A stretch of 6,323 nt of DNA. Source: Photorhabdus cinerea. Its GTDB lineage: Bacteria > Pseudomonadota > Gammaproteobacteria > Enterobacterales > Enterobacteriaceae. The notes beneath the pieces were generated by a model, which was not told the origin of the DNA, did no database searches, and worked only from the letters and a program-made list of their open reading frames with translations. Below, in pieces: positions 1-5,968 of this stretch; positions within the stretch are counted from its first letter, which is position 1; every line of letters begins with the position of its first letter. The position numbers were made by a program, and so were the translations under genes. The stretch is from positions 1 through 6,323 of the forward strand of contig NZ_PUJW01000056.1 in NCBI RefSeq assembly GCF_011189575.1, written 5' to 3'.

Positions 1-79
1 GTGTAAATTCAACCACGGCAAAGGTTTGAGCCGGGAGGTTACCCACGGTGAGGGTAAAAATCAGTCCTGAATCTGCCAT
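1..79 (-). CDS. vgrG: VgrG spike protein, N-terminal fragment (runs off the left edge)
   Basis: This is the start of a second VgrG, the trimeric T6SS spike protein that sits on the Hcp tube and carries effectors. Only 26 codons lie in the window. They read M-A-D-S-G-L-I-F-T-L-T-V-G-N-L-P-A-Q-T-F and continue with AVVEFT. This is the usual opening of the gp27-like N-terminal domain of enterobacterial VgrG proteins, where a first beta strand ends in a 'F.V..F' pattern. The ATG at 79 is supported by a perfect AGGAGG six bases upstream. The gene lies 72 bases downstream of the PAAR gene on the same strand, a normal spike/tip pairing, so the two probably form one transcription unit. The sequence beyond the edge is not visible, so intactness and cargo are unknown. 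The family call rests on a short stretch but is typical. Confidence 0.82.
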   Translation of the reverse strand, partial: MADSGLIFTLTVGNLPAQTFAVVEFT

Positions 80-85
80 TATTTT

Positions 86-91
86 CCTCCT
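86..91 (-). promoter_or_regulatory. Strong ribosome binding site fixing the second vgrG start
   Basis: A perfect Shine-Dalgarno AGGAGG on the minus strand is separated by six bases (AAAATA) from the ATG at 79. It decides the start of the truncated vgrG at the left edge, which would otherwise be too short to notice as a reading frame. Confidence 0.85.
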
Positions 92-151
92 GATGACATT
101 GTCATGTGGTGTTTATTGGCTTAACGGGTTGGTTGGTTCTGGGCAGCCTGT

Positions 152-421
152 TCAACCAATATTGACGCTGCCCCCACCAATGACCACGCCACCACAACTG
201 ACGGCATCACCGGTTCTGGCGGCGGGTTTGCCATCAATAAAGACTGTGCTGGAACCGCCTGTAATGGTTCGGGGATGAGAGGAATGCGGTGCTAAGTTAT
301 CGCCTTGGCGGGCGAGAGGGATCCCATCGGCTTTCACACTGGTGGAACCGGAAATCACCGGTGTCGCTTCACAATCATCATGTGCGGTACCGATATCCCC
401 TATTTTTACTGCGTTTCCCAT
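152..421 (-). CDS. PAAR-domain spike-tip protein
   Basis: This 89-residue protein is a single PAAR domain. PAAR proteins form the sharp cone that caps the VgrG trimer of a T6SS and often help dock effectors. The motif that names the family is visible as P-A-A-R at residues 66-69, with a degenerate partner P-L-A-R at 35-38. The glycine-rich hairpins of the fold are present (GDIGT, GGSSTVFIDG, GGVVIGGGSVNIG). Candidate zinc ligands are His14, His46 or His49, and Cys76; this assignment follows from the known PAAR fold and was not tested. There is no N- or C-terminal extension, so it is a tip without its own toxin domain. A TAAGGA lies seven bases before the ATG. It is followed by a vgrG start, suggesting a PAAR-vgrG unit separate from the upstream module. 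No convincing -35/-10 pair was found in the AT-rich leader. Confidence 0.93.
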   Translation of the reverse strand: MGNAVKIGDIGTAHDDCEATPVISGSTSVKADGIPLARQGDNLAPHSSHPRTITGGSSTVFIDGKPAARTGDAVSCGGVVIGGGSVNIG

Positions 422-515
422 TGTGTTTTCCTTATTTAAGAGAAATTAAGTTTATTTTGAAGAATAAATTTCCTATTCATTAAATAGGGTGAAAACTTCT
501 TTTTATTGCATGTCA
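422..515. other. AT-rich leader upstream of the PAAR gene, no gene seen
   Basis: Apart from the PAAR ribosome binding site (TAAGGA at 429-434, minus strand), I see no gene, strong hairpin or convincing promoter hexamer pair here. Any promoter of the PAAR-vgrG unit would be expected here or in the pseudogene remnants just upstream of it. Confidence 0.5.
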
Positions 516-596
516 TTAGCGAGTTGTAATAAATCTCTCATTACCAATATAATATTGAGGGTTTATTGGAAATTTTGAATGAATCTCTTTATTAAC
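516..596 (-). pseudogene. Fourth immunity-gene copy, only the last 26 codons left
   Basis: Read on the minus strand, 26 codons followed by a TAA give V-N-K-E-I-H-S-K-F-P-I-N-P-Q-Y-Y and then IGNERFITTR. This aligns without gaps to the last 26 residues of the neighbouring internally deleted copy (IDKENHSRTS... ending GNRFILTR, then stop), with 13 of 26 residues identical. The pattern K-E-x-H-S, I-N-P-x-Y and R-F-I-x-T-R is kept, and the stop codon is in the same place. The frame is closed upstream by a stop, and there are only 32 bases before the end of the next copy, so nothing else of this gene survives. It has no start codon and is surely not expressed as a protein. Its position and orientation match the rest of the immunity array. 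Confidence 0.72.
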
Positions 597-628
597 AAGT
601 CTTCTTTGTTATTTGTGTTCTTATGTTT

Positions 629-975
629 TTATCGAGTTAAAATAAATCTATTTCCATCAAAATGATATCTTGGATTTATTGAGGTTCTTGAATGGTTTTC
701 TTTATCAATAAAACTGAGTGGTGAGGGTGACATAGAGACAACTCGACCATCAAGGGATAATTCAATTCTTGATTGGCTAAATGCTAAAAGTTGGAAATCA
801 GTCGGGTTTAAAAATGTATCTAACTCTAATATTGATAATTAAATACATTGAACACTTAGATTTACATAATAATAAGTGCAACTTCGTTATTCATGGAATT
901 TTTACTCTCTTTAGATAACCCGGTTATGGATAATGTGAATAATAATACAGTTAGAAAAATTTTATAATTACGCAT
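629..975 (-). pseudogene. Third immunity-gene copy, frameshifted and internally deleted
   Basis: This is a broken paralogue of the 326-residue exported protein encoded at 1348-2328. From the ATG at 975, the frame encodes a signal peptide and early mature region clearly matching that protein (core L-S-I-T-G-L-S-K-E-S-K-N-S against L-P-I-T-G-L-S-K-E-S-E-N-S). It stops after 37 codons at 862. A shift of frame then restores similarity at 831-857 (KCSMYLIIN against KCSIELFIN). From about 838 to the stop at 629, a 69-codon open stretch matches the end of the intact protein, including SLDGRVV, MSPSPL and FDGNRFILTR followed by the stop. Residues corresponding to about 54-256 of the intact protein are missing, so the copy is roughly 630 bases short, with the junction around 831-845. 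Signal peptide, Cys46-equivalent and C-terminus are kept, and the middle is lost. It sits 9 bases downstream of the orphan effector C-terminus, as an immunity gene should. Confidence 0.85.
631..658. repeat. Direct repeat, 3' end of third immunity copy
   Basis: This 28-base stretch differs from 1350-1377 at one position. Both encode the last residues of immunity paralogues (GNRFILTR and the stop region on the minus strand). It reflects the shared origin of the two genes and is the longest near-identical nucleotide match I found between them; it could serve for homologous exchange. Confidence 0.85.
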
Positions 976-984
976 AATATATTT

Positions 985-1287
985 TCATTTAAAATCAATA
1001 AAATAAAATGGGCAAAATTCATCTTTATCACATATCATCACATCGGCTTTAATTAGGTTTATACCTGAATTTTTACTTCTTCCTTTTGTATTACTCACTG
1101 ATTTACTTTCTTTTTGTATATATCCAGCTTTTACTTCCACTTCAAAATAAGCTTTTATTCCCTCATGTGAGAAATAAATCCCTAAGCCTGAATCATCACA
1201 TTTTAATCCCGCTGACAGTGCTGTTTTACCTCCCCTTGTTGTGGTAAGTATACCTTTTACAGATAGTACCTTGAATCTTGCTTTAAG
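985..1287 (-). pseudogene. Orphan C-terminal remnant of a second, related T6SS effector
   Basis: On the minus strand a 100-codon open stretch ends at a TGA at 985-987. Its first part aligns without gaps to residues 401-427 of the 532-residue effector encoded at 3421-5019 (A-R-F-K ... G-G-K-T-A-L-S-A-G-L-K against A-A-F-K ... K-G-A-V-K-T-A-A-G-F-K). After one single-residue gap it continues with SHEGIKAYFEVEV against YHDGITAEIEVTA. It then has a similar lysine-rich stretch but a different, shorter tail ending in CPFYFIDFK. The frame is closed by a TAG immediately upstream of codon 1, and no plausible start is present, so it cannot be translated on its own. The next gene downstream, nine bases away, is the broken third immunity copy. 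This is the effector-then-immunity order of the intact module. I infer a displaced effector/immunity cassette. The alternative, chance similarity, is unlikely given the length and position. Confidence 0.77.
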
Positions 1288-1314
1288 CTATAGAGGTAAT
1301 ATTATCTATTATTC

Positions 1315-1340
1315 AAAGAGGGATAAACCCTCTTTTTTTT
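1315..1340. terminator. Stem-loop after the second immunity gene, T-run on the plus strand
   Basis: A perfect 8-bp stem (AAAGAGGG / CCCTCTTT) with a five-base loop (ATAAA) is followed on the plus strand by five more T residues. It lies 8 to 33 bases beyond the stop of the 326-residue gene, where a minus-strand terminator would be expected. Read in that direction, however, the run is A before the stem, and only the short CTTT of the stem itself follows. It is therefore a good intrinsic terminator for plus-strand transcription and at best a weak one for the gene array. It may act in both directions. Confidence 0.6.
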
Positions 1341-1347
1341 CATATCA

Positions 1348-2328
1348 TTATCGGGTTAAAATAAATCTATTTCCATCGAACCGATATTTTGGATTTAATA
1401 GTGTCTTGTTTTTTCTATTATTTTTGTTAATAAATACAAGTGGTGAGGGAGACATAAAAACAACCCGGCCATCCAGAGAAATATCAATTTTAGATTGATT
1501 AAAATCTAAAGGTAAAAGTTGAAGATCTGGTGAATTTATAATTTCATCTAATCCTATTGATGAGAAATAATCATCATTATTTCCACCATTAGCTCTGACT
1601 GATTCATCCAGGAATTCTTTATGCAGTTGCTTCAATCCTTGAAGATCCTTGCTTTTTAATAACGCCCAATATTCTTTATAAGCAGAAATAAGCGCTGATT
1701 GATATTTTTCTGGTAATGAATCTATAACGTTATTTTCTTTTGAAAATTGATAGGAATTTACCCAGTTCCATACAGGGTAATCGTTTTTTATATCAAATTG
1801 TTGTGATGATTCATAATAGTATTTTTCGTTGTTATGATTTATCTTGTTGCGTCCTAATAATCTCGCCAATTGTTCATTTTCCGATTTTATATCAAGAGAT
1901 GAGTCAGAAATATTATGTTCTATATTATCATTAGGATTGTATTTTATACTCATAACTGGTTTTAGATCAGGCATTTCGAATCTATTTCTTGCTTCTAGTG
2001 TGAAGTTACATATTGAGCCTGAATCGAAAATATCCTTTTTTATATCAGATGACTGAACTGATGACTGAGCATAAAATTGTATTGTATTATTTTTAGGTTT
2101 CAGATATTCACCTATGCCGATTAGTGTATTCATCGGTTCTTTATCATAATATGAAAGGATTCTCATTCCATTAATAAATAACTCAATTGAGCATTTATTT
2201 ACTTCAATTTCTAATCTGTAATCAATGGGTTCTATTTTGTTATTTATAGAATTTTCACTTTCTTTAGATAGCCCCGTGATGGGTAATATAAATAATAATA
2301 CAATTGGGAGTTTTTTATTATTAAACAT
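1348..2328 (-). CDS. Exported second immunity-like protein, distant paralogue of the 339-residue one
   Basis: This 326-residue protein begins with Lys5-Lys6 and a hydrophobic stretch (residues 7-20, ending I-T-G-L-S), a Sec signal peptide or lipid-less export signal. I do not recognise a named family. It shares its plan with the product of 2389-3408: exactly two cysteines (46 and 107, against 38 and 107), a W-x-W-V motif (187-190 against 199-202), a Y-x-x-x-W ... K-D-L-x-x-L helix after it (217-232), a G-R-V-V strand at 287-290, and a closing D-G-N-R-F (318-322). A periplasmic disulfide-bonded fold is likely. I infer an additional immunity protein, kept against effectors the strain no longer makes. 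It lies behind a terminator and has no visible Shine-Dalgarno before its ATG; the next in-frame Met is residue 55, which would lose the signal peptide. It is clearly richer in A+T than the vgrG-effector part, suggesting recent transfer. Confidence 0.8.
   Translation of the reverse strand: MFNNKKLPIVLLFILPITGLSKESENSINNKIEPIDYRLEIEVNKCSIELFINGMRILSYYDKEPMNTLIGIGEYLKPKNNTIQFYAQSSVQSSDIKKDIFDSGSICNFTLEARNRFEMPDLKPVMSIKYNPNDNIEHNISDSSLDIKSENEQLARLLGRNKINHNNEKYYYESSQQFDIKNDYPVWNWVNSYQFSKENNVIDSLPEKYQSALISAYKEYWALLKSKDLQGLKQLHKEFLDESVRANGGNNDDYFSSIGLDEIINSPDLQLLPLDFNQSKIDISLDGRVVFMSPSPLVFINKNNRKNKTLLNPKYRFDGNRFILTR
1350..1377. repeat. Direct repeat, 3' end of second immunity gene
   Basis: This is the partner of 631-658, with 27 of 28 bases identical and in the same orientation. 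It covers the last codons and stop of the 326-residue gene. Confidence 0.85.
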
Positions 2329-2352
2329 AATGAAGTGTTATTCAAAGTCAAG

Positions 2353-2381
2353 AAAAAATATCGGGTTAAATAACCCGATAT
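2353..2381 (-). terminator. Intrinsic terminator of the vgrG-adaptor-effector-immunity operon
   Basis: On the minus strand, an uninterrupted inverted repeat (ATATCGGGTT with AACCCGATAT around a four-base loop, 10 bp) is followed directly by five T residues at 2357-2353. It begins eight bases after the stop codon of the 339-residue gene. Stem, U-tract and location are those of a Rho-independent terminator. It separates the second immunity gene from the operon, so that gene needs readthrough or its own promoter. A TTGACT lies just beyond it at 2343-2348, but no matching -10 could be assigned without overlapping the start codon. Confidence 0.85.
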
Positions 2382-2388
2382 GGGTTAA

Positions 2389-3408
2389 TTAAATTACCTG
2401 GACAAATCGACCGTTAATTAATGAAAAAATGGGTGCAATAGTAGATAGAACTGTTTCGCCATCCTCATCATCAACGTAGTGGTAGGATATTGGGGAATAT
2501 TCTAAAATTGACTTATTTACTAACTTGACCATTCTGCCCTGATTCATTATCTGGATTCTGTAATCATTCCAGTTAATTGGTATCATTCTGAAGCTTGTTG
2601 TTTTGATATTACGGTAAACAGATTGATCAGTGAAAATATTCTCTTCACTTTCACCGGTTGACCAGGCCCAGGCTTTAAGCGCGACTTTTTGTTGCTCACG
2701 AAGCGTATTTAAATCTTTGGCATTATAGGCTTGCCAGATAGCCATATAGGCTTGTTGCAGTTGTTGGCGTTGTTCTGGGGTATCGGTATAAGGTGTTGCT
2801 TTTACCCATTCCCAGTCAGGTAAGCCACTGATTTTCACATGACGACTAAATCGGTATAAGGTCATATTAGGTGGATATTCTGTTGGATCAAAATATTGTT
2901 TCTCGATATGTCCGGCTTCTACATTATCCGCCTGTATTACATGGCGGATAACCGGCGTACTGATAGTGGCATATTTGATTTCATCCTTCGATTTTGTTGT
3001 CACGGGCTGACCATTTTTATCAATCGCCACTTCAATCGCTGTCAGTATCTGACTGTCTTTACCATGCATGGCGGTCAGCTCCAGCTTGCATGTCGCTTCA
3101 GGGTTGAAATAGTTACGGGCTTTATCTGACATTTCATCTGGGGAGAACCAACCCAAAGCACCAAATTCCAGACTAATTTCATTTTCGCCATTGGCCAAGA
3201 ATAGCATAGAGCCCGTGCTTCCAGTACCAAATCCTCGGCCTGCTAGGGCTGAATTACGGTTATCCATTCCCAGTACGTCATTAGTTTTAATGGCACAAAA
3301 GGCATATTGGATATCGAATCCGCTGCGAATATAGAGTCTGGGTTCATCTGCGTTAGCACTGGACATAACAAGCACTCCTGATAACAGTAATAACAGTTTT
3401 AATTTCAT
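2389..3408 (-). CDS. Exported protein, probable cognate immunity protein of the effector
   Basis: This 339-residue protein has a textbook Sec signal peptide: Lys2/Lys4, a leucine-rich core at 3-16, and a likely cleavage after A-N-A at 18-20. The mature protein has only two cysteines (38 and 107), which can form a disulfide in the periplasm. A W-x-W-V motif lies at 199-202, a helical stretch at about 212-246 (QQAYMAIWQAYNAKDLNTL), and a beta-rich end with QGRMV (290-294) and NGRFV (332-336). I recognise no named family. The gene starts 12 bases after the effector stop, with AAGGA six bases before the ATG. It is the last gene before the terminator. In T6SS loci the gene directly after an effector usually encodes its immunity protein, which I infer here; its export implies that the effector acts in the periplasm or on a membrane. 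A structural or accessory role cannot be excluded. Confidence 0.8.
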   Translation of the reverse strand: MKLKLLLLLSGVLVMSSANADEPRLYIRSGFDIQYAFCAIKTNDVLGMDNRNSALAGRGFGTGSTGSMLFLANGENEISLEFGALGWFSPDEMSDKARNYFNPEATCKLELTAMHGKDSQILTAIEVAIDKNGQPVTTKSKDEIKYATISTPVIRHVIQADNVEAGHIEKQYFDPTEYPPNMTLYRFSRHVKISGLPDWEWVKATPYTDTPEQRQQLQQAYMAIWQAYNAKDLNTLREQQKVALKAWAWSTGESEENIFTDQSVYRNIKTTSFRMIPINWNDYRIQIMNQGRMVKLVNKSILEYSPISYHYVDDEDGETVLSTIAPIFSLINGRFVQVI

Positions 3409-3420
3409 TTCTGATCCTTT

Positions 3421-5019
3421 TTATCTCATTCCTGGGAATCCCGAATTGATAAATGGGATATTATCCAGCTTAGGTTTAGGGTTATAGCCCATTTCCCACG
3501 GCGCGGTTTCAGCCCCTGGGACTGTCTCTGGCCGGGTAATAAGCCGTTCTTCCCCTAGCAGATTAATTCTTAACGGGGATTCGCTGGCCTTTAGTGGATC
3601 GGCAATGACCCACTTCTTCTTGACTTTAGCTATAGATTTTCTATCTTTTTCTTTCTTTGTATCCGCAGTTACCTCAATTTCAGCCGTAATCCCATCATGG
3701 TAACCGACGAGATCGATCCCCTTATCATGTTGATCGAATTTAAAACCCGCCGCCGTTTTGACAGCGCCTTTCGCATTTAGCGCAACTTCCATTATCATAA
3801 TCCTGGTCTTAAAAGCGGCATTTATTTTTCCTTCCAGGCTTAATTTCAGATCATTCTTATTACCGGCATCAAAAGTCCATTGCTTGCTTTTATAGGCAGC
3901 ACCCAGCTGAAAGGACAGATTGCAGGCTAAAATAAGGCAGCATTCAATCTCTAAGTAGTTTTTATCATTCGCATTCTTACGTTCTATTGCTTTCCGGAAT
4001 TTGGCGGCGATTTTGTCTATCTTGCAATAAGCGGCACCCATTTGGATAAGGTCCAGTTTGGCGGTCATGCCCATAAACGGGGCGGCACTGAAACCCACAA
4101 AATGGGAACTGTCAGCGACTGAGGTGGTTCGGTTATACGCATAAGCCAGCCCGATATTGATGGGAGCAATTTTGAGGTCAAACAGTTGGTAATCATGGGT
4201 ACCTTGACCTTTTGAATCAGGCGCGGGCGCCAGGTATTTTTTCGTGTATCCCAACAGCTTTTCGACCCGATTGATGGCATCTAAACTCTCCCGGGTTTTC
4301 CTGACTTTGTTGGCTTTGGCAAATTTGTTTGAATAATCCATATCCTGAACGGTCAAGGCATACTCAACGTTAAGGGCTGTCTCTCTGGTCAGGTAAAATT
4401 GGTCAGTGTGAACGGTCCACCCGCCCCGTAATTTATTGCCATCTTTAGGTTTGACATTTTCCATAGCCTGACGGGCTTTTCTCTGTTCATCACGCCGTTC
4501 TTTAATGGGCCGTTCACCATGGGAAAAATCAAAGCCAAATCCCACCGAGACCATAAAACTGACCGAGGGGTAAACCGCTATCGTCGCGTACTTTTGACGA
4601 CCCGTACAGGCTTCTGTCACGAGCTTATAATATCGGGGAGCTTTGTACATATCGGTAGGGTTGGCAATATTAGACAGATAAGACCCGATGCTCTCCAGAC
4701 CGTTTTCAATATCGGTATCTTCTAAATGCTCTTTGTAGAATAACGTGACCTTTTCAGGCGTATTAAATTTTAATGTTTTCTCTTTCGGTCCCCCAAGCAG
4801 TACAGCCTGATGTTTGGCGTGATCACACTTTTCTGCAATTTGTATCGTCCCGGTTTGGCCTTTCCCATCATCAACAAGGTTCATGTTAATCATAGGCTTT
4901 TTAGGCCAGACCTGAGTTTTCTTATCAAAAGTGACACTGATTTCACAGAGACAGGGATCGGGGTTGTTACAGGTCATGCAAGCAGCCCCGGCAGGGGGAG
5001 AAATGCGTTGTTGAGTCAT
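3421..5019 (-). CDS. Putative T6SS cargo effector, unrecognised family
   Basis: This 532-residue protein lacks a signal peptide and lies directly after a DUF4123 adaptor gene, the usual place for a VgrG-delivered effector. Its N-terminus has a four-cysteine cluster, Cys14-x2-Cys17-x5-Cys23-x-Cys25, that could bind a metal. Two charged helical segments follow (about 169-192 and 231-262). The rest looks beta-rich with alternating small and aromatic residues (151-165, 283-330, 357-450). A lysine-rich linker lies at about 455-469, and a proline-rich tail at 497-532. I see no lipase GxSxG, amidase, nuclease HNH or ADP-ribosyltransferase motif, no PAAR or Rhs repeats, and no long hydrophobic helices. 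A membrane-inserting beta-structured toxin is conceivable but unproven. Residues 399-470 are also found in the orphan remnant at 985-1287, so this region belongs to a wider effector family. AAGGT lies seven bases before the ATG, which is 22 bases after the adaptor stop. Confidence 0.8.
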   Translation of the reverse strand: MTQQRISPPAGAACMTCNNPDPCLCEISVTFDKKTQVWPKKPMINMNLVDDGKGQTGTIQIAEKCDHAKHQAVLLGGPKEKTLKFNTPEKVTLFYKEHLEDTDIENGLESIGSYLSNIANPTDMYKAPRYYKLVTEACTGRQKYATIAVYPSVSFMVSVGFGFDFSHGERPIKERRDEQRKARQAMENVKPKDGNKLRGGWTVHTDQFYLTRETALNVEYALTVQDMDYSNKFAKANKVRKTRESLDAINRVEKLLGYTKKYLAPAPDSKGQGTHDYQLFDLKIAPINIGLAYAYNRTTSVADSSHFVGFSAAPFMGMTAKLDLIQMGAAYCKIDKIAAKFRKAIERKNANDKNYLEIECCLILACNLSFQLGAAYKSKQWTFDAGNKNDLKLSLEGKINAAFKTRIMIMEVALNAKGAVKTAAGFKFDQHDKGIDLVGYHDGITAEIEVTADTKKEKDRKSIAKVKKKWVIADPLKASESPLRINLLGEERLITRPETVPGAETAPWEMGYNPKPKLDNIPFINSGFPGMR

Positions 5020-5041
5020 ATCAATTACCTTATTAGCCGGT

Positions 5042-5968
5042 TTATTTGGGGATAAACCCTAATTCGCGTTTTAATAATTTTTCCATTCGATAGTAGCCTG
5101 GCCCTTGATTATCGCTGAGTTGGGCTAACCATGTTGGCGGGATGTGTTGAAACTGCTCAATGCGTCTTTCCATCAGCAGATAGAGAAATCCCCGGATAGA
5201 ACGTTCATCGGTGATTTCGTTATCCTGACAAAAATAAAAACACGCCTCTGCCAGATTTTGATGACGTATTAATGCCTCTTCATCTATATGGGTTGGAGAA
5301 GACGGAATATTAGGAAGCGGGTTGATTAATATCTTGTCTGAAAGTGCCGTAAGGACGGAGTGTGGAATATTCATTGCATCGGCTGCATGATAATAACTCA
5401 CTTCATTAATAAAATGCGTCAATTTATTAATATATCTTTGCGCGAAGAGATGGTTGAAATGAGCATATTGCTCTTTGGTAATTTTCAACATTTTTTGTCT
5501 GGAACGGGCTTCGGCGGGAAATTGTTTTCTGGCGGCGTGAAAATTATCCTGTCTGTCAATGCCAGCATAATTTGTGGCAATTTTATCTATCGGCCCGAGA
5601 AAACAGTGAATTTCCCAGTCACTCAGGATGCTGAGAAAATCCCAGATATTGCGCGGGTCATAAAACCGGAAAAACACCGGCTTGGCCTGATCGGGCAATA
5701 AGACCTGAAGGTATTTACGCAGATGCTGGCGCAGTGTTTTCATGTCGGCTTGCGAGTGAAGGAGTATTCCCCAGGGCGTTCCCCATTCTGCCAGAAAAAG
5801 CCCGACTTTTTCGGTCACTTCCACCAGATACGGGGCCACCTTCAAGAGTTCAGGCTGTAAAGACTCGTCATACAGGCACGTCACCGGTGGATCAAAATGT
5901 TCCAGGACAAAAAACAGCCGGGGTTCGGCGGCACCGTCAATGACGGCATAACGTTTTTCTTCTGCCAT
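5042..5968 (-). CDS. DUF4123 T6SS effector adaptor/chaperone
   Basis: This 308-residue cytoplasmic protein belongs to the DUF4123 family (Tap/Tec type), which binds a specific effector and hands it to the C-terminal end of VgrG for loading. Conserved positions of the N-terminal domain are visible: Y-A-V-I-D-G-A (7-13), C-L-Y-D-E-S-L (31-37), A-P-Y-L-V-E-V (45-51), W-G-I-L-L-H-S (66-72), L-R-Q-H-L-R-K (79-85) and F-F-R-F-Y-D-P-R (99-106). The C-terminal half (about 135-308) is helical and more variable, as expected for the effector-reading part. Its ATG overlaps the vgrG stop by one base (TAATG), which points to translational coupling. The effector gene follows after 22 bases. VgrG before it and an effector after it make its role as the loader of the 532-residue protein likely. 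Confidence 0.93.
   Translation of the reverse strand: MAEEKRYAVIDGAAEPRLFFVLEHFDPPVTCLYDESLQPELLKVAPYLVEVTEKVGLFLAEWGTPWGILLHSQADMKTLRQHLRKYLQVLLPDQAKPVFFRFYDPRNIWDFLSILSDWEIHCFLGPIDKIATNYAGIDRQDNFHAARKQFPAEARSRQKMLKITKEQYAHFNHLFAQRYINKLTHFINEVSYYHAADAMNIPHSVLTALSDKILINPLPNIPSSPTHIDEEALIRHQNLAEACFYFCQDNEITDERSIRGFLYLLMERRIEQFQHIPPTWLAQLSDNQGPGYYRMEKLLKRELGFIPK

Noticed and set aside
48..483. Plus-strand open frames opposite the PAAR and second vgrG genes
   Set aside because: Their low-complexity proline- and threonine-rich products are what antisense PAAR glycine repeats give; the minus-strand reading has clear family motifs and good ribosome binding sites.
501..540. Tiny minus-strand frame starting ATG AGA GAT, 12 codons
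   Set aside because: It overlaps the fourth immunity stub in another frame; the stub's reading has homology and the tiny frame does not.
1241..1498. Plus-strand open frame of 85 codons across the end of the second immunity gene
   Set aside because: It overlaps the minus-strand immunity gene end, the hairpin and the orphan effector remnant, all supported by homology; its own product resembles nothing and no ribosome binding site precedes it.
2358..2381. Palindrome ATATCGGGTT/AACCCGATAT as an operator or recombination site
   Set aside because: The direct T-run after the stem and its place eight bases after a stop codon are explained by an intrinsic terminator. Its similarity to the 3' end of the second immunity gene (TATCGGGTTAAA) is short and may be chance.
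4080..4100. G-F-S-A-A at effector residues 309-313 as a lipase nucleophile elbow
   Set aside because: The second conserved glycine of GxSxG is missing and no matching Asp/His context is visible, so a Tle-type phospholipase is not supported.
5360..5701. Plus-strand open frame of 113 codons inside the adaptor gene
   Set aside because: It is the antisense shadow of the well-supported DUF4123 gene.
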